Source of the DNA: Gordonia paraffinivorans NBRC 108238
GTDB taxonomy: Bacteria; Actinomycetota; Actinomycetes; Mycobacteriales; Mycobacteriaceae
Assembly (NCBI RefSeq): GCF_000344155.1
Contig: NZ_BAOQ01000004.1
Span: 1-64,000 of the forward strand
DNA: 64,000 nt
Reading direction: 5' to 3'
Shown: positions 18,853 to 28,099 of the stretch, piece after piece
Layout of the letters: each line of letters begins with the position of its first letter
Numbering within the stretch: the first letter of the stretch is position 1
Notes under the pieces: model-generated
The model's input: the letters and a program-made list of their open reading frames with translations, nothing else
Told to the model about the DNA's origin: nothing
Database searches by the model: none
Position numbers and translations under genes: made by a program

Positions 18853-19719
18853 GTGACGAGCGATACATCAGCGGTAGGCCGCAAGGCCGCGCAGGAGCAG
18901 CCCACCATCTCCGTCGAGCGGGACGGCGAGATCGTCATCATCCGTCTGAACCGGCCCGACCGCCTCAACGCATTCACCCTTCAGATGGGTGCGGAGATCC
19001 GCGCGGTCCTCGACGAGACCGACGCCGACGACTCGGTGCGTGCCGTGGTGCTGACCGGAGAGGGCCGCGCGTTCTGCGCCGGCGCAGACCTCGAGGCCGG
19101 CGGGTCGACCTTCGACGCGTCGTCGGAGGTCGCCGGCGACGAGGTTCCACCGGACGAGGGGGGCCTGCTGACCCTGCGCATGTTCGCCTCGCTGAAGCCG
19201 ATCGTCGCCGCGATCAACGGCCCGTCGGCCGGGGTCGGGGTGACGATGACGTTGCCCGCCGACGTTCGGATCGCTTCGGAGGATGCGAAGTTCGGCTTCG
19301 TCTTCGCCGCCCGCGGCCTCGTCCCGGAGGCTGCGTCGAGCTGGTTCCTGCCGCGCCTCGTCGGCCTGCCCACAGCGTTGCAGTGGACCATCGGCGCCAA
19401 GATGGTCCAGGTCGACGAGGCCCTCGAACGCGGCCTGGTCCAGCAGGTGGTGCCCAAGGACAAGGTCCTCGAGACCGCGATCGCGGTGGCCCGCGAGATG
19501 ACCGCCAACAGCGCGCCGGTCTCGGCGGCACTGACCCGCCAGCTCCTGTGGCGGATGGCCGGCGCCCCCAGCCCGCTCGATGCCCACCACGCCGACTCGA
19601 AGGCCATCTTCTACCGCGGACAGTCCGGCGACGTCTACGAGGGCGTCATGTCGTTCCTCGAGAAGCGGCCGGCCACCTACCCCAACACCGTGTCGAAGGA
19701 TCTGCCCGACATCTTCTGA
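18853..19719 (+). CDS. crotonase-family protein, probable enoyl-CoA isomerase
   Basis: A 288-residue crotonase-fold protein with oxyanion motifs AFCAGADL (about 73-80) and INGPSAGVGVT (about 121-131). The two hydratase glutamates of classical enoyl-CoA hydratase are absent: the first position reads Thr, the second lies in FAARG. Instead Glu159 in LVPEAASSWFLP matches the PEGCSS-type catalytic Glu of delta3,delta2-enoyl-CoA isomerases (family knowledge). It probably shifts double bonds during degradation of unsaturated acyl-CoAs. It is flanked by the clpC terminator and its own perfect hairpin, so it is monocistronic. The start is GTG at 18853. Confidence 0.82.
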   Translation: MTSDTSAVGRKAAQEQPTISVERDGEIVIIRLNRPDRLNAFTLQMGAEIRAVLDETDADDSVRAVVLTGEGRAFCAGADLEAGGSTFDASSEVAGDEVPPDEGGLLTLRMFASLKPIVAAINGPSAGVGVTMTLPADVRIASEDAKFGFVFAARGLVPEAASSWFLPRLVGLPTALQWTIGAKMVQVDEALERGLVQQVVPKDKVLETAIAVAREMTANSAPVSAALTRQLLWRMAGAPSPLDAHHADSKAIFYRGQSGDVYEGVMSFLEKRPATYPNTVSKDLPDIF

Positions 19720-19739
19720 GCATGCCGCTTGTGCTCACC

Positions 19740-19770
19740 CGCCCCCGTCCGCGAGTCGCGGACGGGGGCG
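19740..19770 (+). terminator. perfect hairpin terminator after the crotonase gene
   Basis: Fourteen-base perfect stem CGCCCCCGTCCGCG / CGCGGACGGGGGCG with a three-base loop, 21 bases after the stop. It is followed by TCGTCGTC rather than a T-run. Confidence 0.88.
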
Positions 19771-19942
19771 TCGTCGTCTCGTGGCGTCCGATCGACCGCC
19801 GGTGACAGCCGACGCGAACAGCGCGTATGGAACACGTGAACATCGGCGAACACGGACGATAAACGGTGGCAGGGTCCCCCGACCGCGGTTATCGTGTGCC
19901 TCAGCAGGCCAGGAGAACGAGTTTCGAAGGGAGGTGGCGCAG

Positions 19943-20062
19943 ATGTCGACGGGTATGGCGATGTTCATCCGCGAGTGGCCGATGGCCGACCCCGGTTGCC
20001 GGGGAGGGCTCCTGAATCCGACCCGCCCCGAGCCGGTCACATCGAGCGCCACCGGTTCCTGA
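19943..20062 (+). CDS. small hypothetical protein (39 residues) before the HNH gene
   Basis: A short frame beginning MSTGMAMFIREWPMADPGC with an unusually strong ribosome site (AAGGGAGGTGG, six bases before the ATG). It ends in a Pro/Ser/Thr-rich tail. It lies 55 bases before the HNH endonuclease gene on the same strand and could be a leader peptide or a real small protein. The upstream gap (19771-19942) contains a loose inverted repeat, CGATAA at 19855 and TTATCG near 19890. No family was recognised. Confidence 0.45.
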   Translation: MSTGMAMFIREWPMADPGCRGGLLNPTRPEPVTSSATGS

Positions 20063-20117
20063 GGTCATGAGCCTCGATGGTCGGCGCAGTCACCCGCCCA
20101 CGCATCGAGGAGCATCC

Positions 20118-20615
20118 ATGACCATCTTCGTCACGAATGCGGGCTTACAGATCCTCGCCCGCGTCACCTGGCGCCGCGCCGCGGTGCTGCTGACCACCGA
20201 GGTCGCGCGCAACGTCGAGGGCACACCCCTGGTGCGTGTCGTCCACTCGCCCACGGTGTCGCTGCCGATCCACAAGGTGGTGGCGATCAAGCACAACGCC
20301 TACCGCCCGTTCTCCGGCAAGACCATGGATTCCTACGCGTCCAATGCGACGATCCTGCGCCGGGATCAGTGGATCTGCGCCTACTGCGACGGCCCCGCGG
20401 ACACCGTCGACCACATCGTCCCGGTGTCCCAGGGCGGGCCCAGCACGTTCGGCAACCAGGTGGCGGCATGCAAGTCCTGCAACGGGTTCAAGGCGAACCG
20501 GACCCCGCGGCAGGCGGGCATGGCGTTGCGGCATGCCCCGTTCGTCTACGACCCGTGGGCGGCGGACCAGAAAGAGGTCTGGGAGATGTTCATGCTGCAC
20601 CCCAAGACCGCCTGA
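20118..20615 (+). CDS. HNH endonuclease
   Basis: A 165-residue protein with a complete HNH-type zinc fold: Cys87-x-x-Cys90 (CAYC), the Asp98-His99 metal/catalytic pair in VDHIVPVSQGG, Asn113, and Cys118-x-x-Cys121 (CKSC). The first 80 residues contain no recognised domain. Solitary HNH proteins of this type are common in actinobacterial chromosomes and nick or cut DNA; the biological role is not known. The ATG at 20118 follows GAGGAG; an upstream ATG at 20067 would add 17 residues. Confidence 0.88.
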   Translation: MTIFVTNAGLQILARVTWRRAAVLLTTEVARNVEGTPLVRVVHSPTVSLPIHKVVAIKHNAYRPFSGKTMDSYASNATILRRDQWICAYCDGPADTVDHIVPVSQGGPSTFGNQVAACKSCNGFKANRTPRQAGMALRHAPFVYDPWAADQKEVWEMFMLHPKTA

Positions 20616-20638
20616 TCCGCCGCCCCGGCGTCAGTTGT

Positions 20639-23245
20639 TCAGCCTGCGGGCTTCACCTTCGTGGCGTTCACCGTCGAGGCGAGGATGCGCGGGATGTTGT
20701 AGAGCGGTCGGCTCTGGTTCCACAGCTGCTCGTACGGAGTGGTGAGCTGGCGGTTGAGGGCCGCGCGGTCGTGCTTGGCCTGGTAGGTGTACCGCGGCAG
20801 CAGCTCGCTGGTGACGAAGGTCCAGCGCTCGCTGAAGATCGACCAGTCCCACGAGGGGATGCCGAGCTGGACCTCGGTCTTGCCGGCGCCCGCGACGTCG
20901 GTCGTGAACTTGACCGGCCGGAACTCACGAAGAGCCGGGACACCGGCGACGGACGGGGAGCCCGCGAGCGTCTTCATGTAGGTCAGCGCCTCGCCGACGC
21001 CGTTCTTGTAGCCGCGGCACTGGTCCCACAGGGTGCCGACGCAGTATTCCTGTTCGCGGCGGAGCAGGTCGGCGTTGCCGCGCGCGATGCGAGACGAGTC
21101 GCCGGAGGCCACGTCCTCCCACGCGGTCATGGTCCGGTCGTCGATGATCTCCGCGGCATGCATCTCGCGGATGCCCGTCAGTCCGGTGCGCACGTAGGTG
21201 AGGTGCTGGGTCATCATGTCCTGGTAGATGGCCTTCTGCATCACGAGGACCTTGCGCACGAACCAGCCGAGGTCGTTCGGGGTGATCTTGTCGGCGTGGG
21301 TCGCCACTGCGCGCAGGCCGGACGGCAGGGCCTTCTGCGCGGCGATTCCGTAGCGCAGTCCGACGTTGGAGATGATGGTGCGGGAGAGCTGCGCGATGCC
21401 GGGAAGCTCGTAGATGAACTTGCCGAGCTCCAGATCCTCGATGCCCGAGCCGAAGTCGGCGCCGACCAGGCCGCCCATGCCGGCCCACTGCAGCTCGTCG
21501 TGACGCAGCTGGAAGTTCCGGTAGTAGTTGTACGACTTGATCATATTGGGCTTGCACCGGGCCAGTGTCGTGCCGGGGTCCCAGGTGGCCAGGTCGATCC
21601 CGGATTCCTTGGTGCACTGGACGAGACGCAACTGGTAGAGCAGCGCCGCGTAGCGCTTGGGCGCGAGGCCCCGTGCGCGGGCCTGGGAGACCAGTGCCTC
21701 GAGGTCGTATGGGAGTCGCGGGTGAACGCCGCCGCGGGTGACGCCCCTTTTTTCAGCTTCGCGTCGATCCAGTCGATGGTCTGCATGCCGAAGAGGTCGG
21801 TCGTCCACCGGTAGGTGTTCGTGATCAGTTCGGTGTCATCGCATTTCGCGGGGACGTAGGTGACCTTGGTGCCCAGGTCCCGGTAGCGCTGGACCAGCTT
21901 GCGCATGTCGGCGGCCGGTGTCACGGACATGAACGAACCGTCCTCGCCGCAGGAGGTGATCAGGGTCGGCGCCTGCGGACCGTACTTGTCGGTGCCCATG
22001 ATGTTGTCGGCGTACGCGTACTGGAAGTCCTTGATCTCGGCGGGGTTCTGGTTGCCCTTGAACAGGGGCTCGAACCGCTCGAAACCGAAGACGAAGTAGC
22101 CGTAGGTCTGGCACATCGTCTTCCACGCCGCGGCCTGTGCTCGGCCGAGCTCGTTGAGGTGCTTGTCGAGATTCATCGACGGGTAGGACTCGTTGAGTCC
22201 CACGATGGTGGCGAATCCGAACGCCGACGCCATCGAGCCGTTGGAGAAGTTCACGAACTGCTTCTGGTCGGCGTTGAAGTTCTGCAGGACCACCGCGCCG
22301 ACGTTGAGCTCGGGGTAGTACCAGGGCTGGTACTCGGCGGCGTAGCCGGCGCCGTTGCCGCCGCCGGCGATGCCGAAGAAGCCGACCGGCTGCTTCGGGT
22401 TCAGGCCGAGCGACTTGACCTGGTAAGCGGCGCGCAGGCCGTTGAGCAGCGCCATCCCCGCGACGCGGCCGGCGAAGACCTCGGACACCCCGTTCGGGCC
22501 GGGGTTCCCGCTGTTGCCGATGTCGGTGATGACGACGCCATAGCCCTTGCCGAACATCTGGGCCAGGGGGCCGAGGGCCGACCAGGCCGACGCCTCGGAG
22601 AAGACGCCGCCGCTCCACTGGGTGGATGGGTGGCACCGGGCGCCGAGGCTGTCATTGGCCTCCTGATACGCGATCAGCTTCCGTTTGCTGTTCTTGATCC
22701 CGTCCCGCAGGATCATGATGACGCCGGTGCTGACGTTCTTGGAGCCGTCGAGACGCTCGGTCACGTACATGGTCATGTACGCGTCGATCGCGCCAGGCGT
22801 GGTCCCGGCGACGAACGTCGTCGCGAACTGCATCGGGAACTTCTGGACCTTGAGCAGCGTGCCGGTGCTTCGTTGCCGGTCAGCTTGGGTTACTTGTAGA
22901 AGTCCCGGTACCCGAGGAGGCCGGTGAACTGCTCCCACGGGCTGGTGACGCTGCTGGTCTTGACATCTCCAGCACGTACCCGTTGAGGATCGAATCCGGT
23001 CGCGGAGTGGTGACCAGGTGCGCATCCGGGTCCGAGTTGGCGGCCTTCAGCTTCGCGACGCTGGGCGTCGGCTGCGCCGCCACCCGATCCAACTTCGCCA
23101 ATGTCCTTCGCTCGGATGGCGTTTCCTCGTATGGCGCCGCCGACGCGGTGGCGGCGAACATCCCGCCGGTCAGCACGGTCGAGGCGACCGCCACACAGCT
23201 GGACAGACGCACGAGTGCGCGCCTGCTCCCCAAGAAACTCTTCAT
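20639..23245 (-). pseudogene. secretory-lipase-like protein, broken by three frameshifts
   Basis: Four overlapping frames join into one product of about 869 residues. Frame one (23245 to about 22966) starts MKSFLGSRRALVRLSS and carries a signal peptide ending ATASA. A shift near 22966 leads to VTSPWEQFTGLLGYRDFYK, a second near 22892 leads to TQADRQRSTGTLL and the lipase core, and a third in the run AAAAAAGGGG near 21740 leads to the C-terminal half. Each is a one-base loss. The core resembles the LIP secretory lipase family, but the nucleophile elbow reads GIAGGG (Ala for Ser, codon at 22366-22368). The C-terminal half, with YCVGTLWDQCRG, is of unknown function. It is either a decayed gene or has assembly errors. 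Confidence 0.75.
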
Positions 23246-23259
23246 TCAACCCCCAGGCA

Positions 23260-23273
23260 TTACCGGCCGGTAA
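23260..23273. promoter_or_regulatory. 14-base palindrome in the lipase-like gene promoter
   Basis: TTACCGGCCGGTAA, perfectly self-complementary, 15 bases before the start of the secretory-lipase-like gene. The form is typical of a TetR-family operator. No TetR gene is adjacent. Confidence 0.45.
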
Positions 23274-23339
23274 CGATAGCGATACAGATATTGACTCTGG
23301 CAAATCAAATGAGACGGATCACAACTGTGGTCTCAGAAT

Positions 23340-24023
23340 CTACTTCGGCAGCGGTTCCTTGCCGCGTTCCCGGAGAGCCATGGTCATCTGGCCGAGTTCG
23401 TTGCCCTGGTCGCCGATCATGCTCAGCGCCAACTGCTTCGTCGCCTGGCCCGAACGCGGGTCGTTGTAGGCGGCCCGGGCCATCTCGATGCCGGCCCGGT
23501 GGTGGCGGATCATCAGCTGCAGGAACAGTGTCTCCGCCTCGTCTCCCCGGAGGGTCGACAGCCGGCCCATCTCGTCGGCGCTCGCGAGGCCCGGCATCGG
23601 CGCGTCCCGGGGCGAACCCGGCGTCGCGCCGTCATGCGCGTGGGCCCCACCCTGCGACATCCAGGCCATGGGGGTCTCGGAGGTCTGCGGGATCCCGAAG
23701 AGCTGCAGCCAGCCCCGCATGGTGCCGTTCTCCGCGGACTGGGCGACGAGGATCTGGTCGGCCAGTCCGCGGATGGCCGGGTCGACGTCGGGTGCGGCGA
23801 GGACGGTGCGCGCCATCAGGATCGCCTGATCGTGATGCATCGACATGTCCTGCGCGAAACCGATGTCGGTGACGCTCAGCGACTTCGGCGATGTCGCTCC
23901 CGCATCATCCGACGCGAACGGTCGCCACACCGAGCCCACGACGATGCCGATCGCCAGCAGGAGTACCGCAAGCGAGGCCAGGCCGGCGAGCGGAAGCCAG
24001 GCGGGGCGGTGCGAATCGGTCAT
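23340..24023 (-). CDS. DUF305-family exported metal-related protein
   Basis: A 227-residue protein with one N-terminal transmembrane/signal segment (about 9-31) and a DUF305 (ferritin-like helical) domain. It has the paired motifs MSMHHDQAILMA near residue 60 and LMIRHHRAGIEMA near 175, whose His residues suggest metal binding. A His/Gly-rich loop (GGAHAHDG) lies between. The ATG at 24023 overlaps the stop of the LVIVD-repeat gene (ATGA), so the two are coupled and likely work together in the envelope. The biochemical role is not established. Confidence 0.85.
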   Translation of the reverse strand: MTDSHRPAWLPLAGLASLAVLLLAIGIVVGSVWRPFASDDAGATSPKSLSVTDIGFAQDMSMHHDQAILMARTVLAAPDVDPAIRGLADQILVAQSAENGTMRGWLQLFGIPQTSETPMAWMSQGGAHAHDGATPGSPRDAPMPGLASADEMGRLSTLRGDEAETLFLQLMIRHHRAGIEMARAAYNDPRSGQATKQLALSMIGDQGNELGQMTMALRERGKEPLPK

Positions 24024-25623
24024 CCCAGGTAGGAGTCCTGATCCGGGGGCGGCGTGTACACGCGGCTGCTGAGTTCGAGTGCGTAGAAGCCGCCGTCGCC
24101 ACATGTCACGAAGATCTTGTTGCCGCGGAACTCCGGCGGTGAGAAGCACCAGTCGGTCGAGACGTCACCGCCGACCACCATTCCCGCGCGGGGGCCGACC
24201 ATCTCGTTCAGCTTCGCGCGCCCGTTCGCGAGAGACATTCCCAGGCTGAGGAACTCGATGGCCGGCACGCCGATGATCGACGCGACGACGTGGGGCGAGT
24301 TCGGGCGGGTGAGCACCGTGGCACCCTTCTGCGCCGGAGGGTTGTAGTAGGCGATCTCGCGGATGCGGTCGAGATCGCGGATGTCGAAGACCCGGATCCC
24401 CGAGGACTCCCACGAACAGGCCAGGGCCGTCGGGTCGGTCGGCCGGTCGACGGCGCAGTAGTGCGGGTTGCTGCCGAACAGCGAACCGCCCATCGAGGAG
24501 CGGAACTGGGTGTCGAGGTGCTCGGGCAGGTTGATCTCGAGCTTGAGTTGGGCTGCGTAGCGCGGTTTGTCGACGCGGGTGACGTCGAAGATCTTCACGC
24601 CGCCCGAGCCGCCCTCGTCGGCGGTGATCACATACGGCTTGCCGCCGTGGGTGATCGGGATCGAATGCTGATTGAGCTGCCCGTCGGGCCAGTGGTAGGC
24701 GGCGACGTGGCGGACCTGGGGATAGGGGTCCCGGCGCTGCACCGCGCTGATGTCGAGGATCGTGATCCCCATCATGTTCGACAGGTACATGCGGTTGCCG
24801 TCGGGGGAGATCCCGAAGCCGTGGCCGAGGAAGCTGTGCAGGCCCTGCCAGATCACCCGCGGGTTGCGGGGGTCGGAGACGTCGATGGCGCTCAGATGGC
24901 CCGGCGCGATCCCCGAGGCCCAGTACGTTCGTCCGTCGGGCGACCACCCGCCCTCGTGCGAGGTGAACGGGATCGGGTGGGCGAGTCCGCCGCCGCGGGC
25001 GTTGAGGAGCTTGGGGCGCTCGCAGTCGGAGATGTCGTACACCGCGAAAAAGCCTGCGCCCCAGACGAAGGGCACACCGGTGGCGGCGAGCAGCTTGCGC
25101 TTCTTGTTGACCTTCAGCGTCTCCCAGGTGCCGGCGCGCATCGCGGTGTCGGTGAGCGAGCCGACGATCCGCGGCTTGCGCGGGTCCTTGGCCGAGACGA
25201 TCCCGACGCCGGGTTGCGGCATGAAGTTGTTGCCGGGGAAGAGACTGCCGGTGTAGCTGCAGTGTTCGAAGGAGGCCGACACGATGCCACCGCGCCGCCG
25301 GTGACGTTGCCGAGCTTCGTCAGGTTGCAGTGGTAGCCGCGCTTGCTGCGGCCCGACAGGCGGTCCTCGGCGCTGACGTCACCCTGCAGTCCCGGTTCGG
25401 GCAACGATCCGGGACCGCACTCGGCCTTGGGCACCGCGGTCTCCGAGATGTCGGTGAACCAGTGGTTTCCGGCATTCGCGGGGGCGGCGACCAGCATCGT
25501 CGACGCGAGCGTCGCGCCGGCGAGGAGGCAGGTGGCCGCGTGCATCCGGCGTCGTAGTGCTGTGGCGCGGGTCTTGCGCGGAGTCCGCGCCTTCCCCGAC
25601 GATTCCAATCGTTCTGGCGTCAT
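24020..25623 (-). pseudogene. secreted LVIVD-repeat protein, broken by one frameshift
   Basis: The start at 25623 (ribosome site GGAGGGG) gives a signal peptide (basic MTPERLESSGKARTPRK, a hydrophobic stretch, then APANA). The frame reads to LTKLGNVTGG and then continues, after a one-base loss near 25288, in the next frame as SASFEHCSYTGSLFPGNNF to the natural end. The joined product is about 534 residues with repeated beta-propeller strands of the LVIVD type (GVGIVSAKDP, LSAIDVSDPRNPRV, GVKIFDVTRV). It is coupled to the DUF305 gene. It is either a recent inactivation or an assembly error; the rest of the frame is clean. Confidence 0.75.
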
Positions 25624-25635
25624 CGCCCCTCCGAT

Positions 25636-25651
25636 CGTGACGTCGATCACG
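25636..25651. promoter_or_regulatory. possible CRP/GlxR-type site before the LVIVD gene
   Basis: CGTGA-CGTCGA-TCACG matches the TGTGA-N6-TCACA pattern of CRP-family sites except at the outer base of each half. It lies 13 bases before the ATG, a position that would repress. Binding is inferred. Confidence 0.3.
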
Positions 25652-25775
25652 CTAGCGGGGCTGCTGAGACGGTGGGGTCGATTCGTCGAAAATCGCCGGT
25701 CACCGGGCTGTTTCGAGGGTCGTCGGTGGCTCGGCCGCCCCGGTCGCCACGCCTGTGCAGCCCGCGGGGGCCGGG

Positions 25776-27059
25776 TCAGAGGTCGGTGGCCGCGCGTTCG
25801 CGACTGCGCCGGTGCGCGAGAAACGCCAGCAGTGCCGCGACCAGGCATGCAATCGCCCCGACGCCGAGTCCGACGCGCGGATTGGTGGCCTCGATGACCG
25901 CGCCGATGAGCGGCCCGCCGATGGGCGTCGACCCCATGAACGCCACCGACCAGAGGGCCATCACCCGACCGCGCATGTGCGGCTCGGAGTTGAGTTGCAA
26001 GGTGGCGTTCCCGGTCGACATGAACGTCACGCTGAGCCAGCCGACGAGGAAGAGCGCGCAGATGGCGGTGAGGAGATCGGGGGCGAGGGCCGCGGCGCCG
26101 ATCGTGATGCCGAAGCCCAGGGCGGCGAGCGTGAGGGGACGCAGCCCGATGGTTCCGCGGGCGGCGACGACGAGGCCGCCGACGACCGCGCCCACGCCCA
26201 TCGCCGACGTCATGAACCCGAGTGCCTGCGGCCCGCCGTCGAAGACGAAGTCGGCCGCAGCCGTGAGGGTGACGGGAAAGTTGTAGGCGAGGGTGCCCAC
26301 GAGTGCCATGGTGGCCAGCGGAATCCACAGCGACGGATTGCCGCGCACGTAGCGCAGGCCCTCCCGGAGTTGCCCCTTCGCGCGCGGAACCGGGGTCTCC
26401 TGCGCGATCCTCGATCCGTCCAGTGCGATCAGGGAGGCCACGACGGCGACGAAGCTCACGGCGTTGATGGCGAAACACCAACCGGCCCCGACGAGGGTGA
26501 GCACGACGCCGGCCACCGCGGGACCGACGGCGCGAGCGGCGTTGACCATCACCGAGTTCAGCGTCACCGCGTTGCGGATCAGCGACATGCCGACGATCTG
26601 ATGGATGAACGCCTGTCGCGCAGGTTGTTCGAAGGCGTGCCCGAGTCCGAGCATCAACGCGAGGATCGCGACGTGCCACACCTCGACCACGCCGGTGACC
26701 GTGAGGACCGCGAGCGTCGCGGCGAGCGCGCCCATCAGCGCTTGCAGGACCGTCAGCAACCGGCGCCGGTCGACCCGGTCGGCGATGACACCCGCATAGG
26801 GGCCGATCAGCAGGACGGGTAGCGCCTGCAGGGCCACGATGAGCCCGAGGACCGACGCCGAACCGCTCAGCGTCAGCACCAGCCATGCCTGCGCGGTGGC
26901 CTGCATCCACGATCCGGTCATCGACACGGCCATGCCGACGTAGAAGATGCGGTAGTTGCGGATGCGGAGGGAGGCGAACACGCCCTGCCGGACAGGGGCG
27001 TCAGGTGCGGGTGGCGATGCGGCGACCCCGCTCGTCTCGGGTGCGCGGTCGTCGGACAT
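25776..27059 (-). CDS. MFS exporter (DHA3/EntS-like)
   Basis: A 427-residue major facilitator protein with about 12 transmembrane segments. It begins with a cytoplasmic Pro/Ala-rich tail and then FASLRIRNYRIFYVGMAVSMTGSWMQ, typical of the MFS_3 branch that includes enterobactin exporter EntS and macrolide pumps. Motif A is present as GVIADRVDRRR. The substrate is unknown. It lies upstream of the LVIVD gene on the same strand with a 152-base gap, so it is probably a separate unit. Confidence 0.88.
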   Translation of the reverse strand: MSDDRAPETSGVAASPPAPDAPVRQGVFASLRIRNYRIFYVGMAVSMTGSWMQATAQAWLVLTLSGSASVLGLIVALQALPVLLIGPYAGVIADRVDRRRLLTVLQALMGALAATLAVLTVTGVVEVWHVAILALMLGLGHAFEQPARQAFIHQIVGMSLIRNAVTLNSVMVNAARAVGPAVAGVVLTLVGAGWCFAINAVSFVAVVASLIALDGSRIAQETPVPRAKGQLREGLRYVRGNPSLWIPLATMALVGTLAYNFPVTLTAAADFVFDGGPQALGFMTSAMGVGAVVGGLVVAARGTIGLRPLTLAALGFGITIGAAALAPDLLTAICALFLVGWLSVTFMSTGNATLQLNSEPHMRGRVMALWSVAFMGSTPIGGPLIGAVIEATNPRVGLGVGAIACLVAALLAFLAHRRSRERAATDL

Positions 27060-27083
27060 CGCGGTCCATACTAGTTGCCCGAT

Positions 27084-27980
27084 TCAACCGACCGGGTTCT
27101 GCGATCTCGCCGATCGCTCCGCGAGGACCTCGTCGATGACGTCCATCAGGGCGAGCGGCTCCTCGAGCATGACGTGATGACCGGCACCGGGGAGTTCGAC
27201 GACGCGAGCCGGCTCGTCGAGGTGGCCCGTCACCTGCTCGACCATCGCCGGGGTCATCACGCCGTGCTCCCCGTGGACGACGCTGAGCCGGACGCTCTTC
27301 GGCGGCCGGGGCGGGAGGTCGCGCAGTTCGTCGGCGAAGCCACGGTCGAACTTCCAGCGCCACCCGTCGCCGTCGCGGACCGCCGACTGTCTCGCGACGT
27401 ACGCGCGTGCGTAGTCGAGGCTCGCGTGGTCGGGGACGAGGCGGAACCGATCGAGGGCGGCCTCGAGAGTCGGGTAGGTCTTGTTTCTGCGTGGGATGCC
27501 CTCGTGCGGCTGGTTGCGCTGGATCTCCGCGAGCCCCGCCGCGTCGAGGATGCGGGAGTCGACGAGGACGAGGTCCCGGACCAGGTCGGGGTGGGCGATC
27601 GACGCCCGGATCCCGACCAGCCCGCCGAGGCTGTGCCCGACGAGGACGGCGTCGTCGGCGGCCCCCGCGACGTCGGCGACCGCGGCCACCTCGTCGGCCC
27701 AGGTGGCGATCCGGTAGGTGTCACGCCAGTCGCTGTCACCGTGACCGGAGAGGTCGAGGGCGACGACGCGCCGACTCCCCGCGTATCTCGGTGCGATGTG
27801 ATCCCACCAGCCCGCGTGCGCGGCGCCGCCGTGGACGAGGATCAGGCCCGGCGCACCGCGCTCGCCCCAGCTGCGAAAGGTGATCCGCGCGCCGTCGACC
27901 GTGGTCGACGAGTGCTCGGGAGTGATCGCGACAGCGGTCCGGAACCAGTCGGGAGCGTCCTCGGCGACGTCCGTGCCCAT
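27084..27980 (-). CDS. alpha/beta hydrolase
   Basis: A 298-residue alpha/beta-hydrolase with oxyanion motif VHGGAAH (about 49-55), nucleophile Ser117 in GHSLGG and catalytic His268 in GAGHHVM, so the triad looks intact. It may hydrolyse an ester, lactone or C-C bond of a small organic acid; the substrate is not predictable. Start at 27980 is favoured because AAGGAG lies six bases upstream; in-frame ATGs at 27986 and 27995 are alternatives. It diverges from an SDR gene across 119 bases. Confidence 0.82.
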   Translation of the reverse strand: MGTDVAEDAPDWFRTAVAITPEHSSTTVDGARITFRSWGERGAPGLILVHGGAAHAGWWDHIAPRYAGSRRVVALDLSGHGDSDWRDTYRIATWADEVAAVADVAGAADDAVLVGHSLGGLVGIRASIAHPDLVRDLVLVDSRILDAAGLAEIQRNQPHEGIPRRNKTYPTLEAALDRFRLVPDHASLDYARAYVARQSAVRDGDGWRWKFDRGFADELRDLPPRPPKSVRLSVVHGEHGVMTPAMVEQVTGHLDEPARVVELPGAGHHVMLEEPLALMDVIDEVLAERSARSQNPVG

Positions 27981-28099
27981 GGGCATCTCCTTCATGCTGC
28001 CGACGGGTCCTGGCGGATCATCGGCTGCTGAGGTACATACGGTGAGATCAATATAGACATTTCGACGACCACTACACCGGGTGAGGGAAGGTCGAGACG

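Noticed and set aside
16116-18977. A 953-codon open frame on the minus strand across clpC
   Set aside because: It is the antisense shadow of clpC, whose identity is certain.
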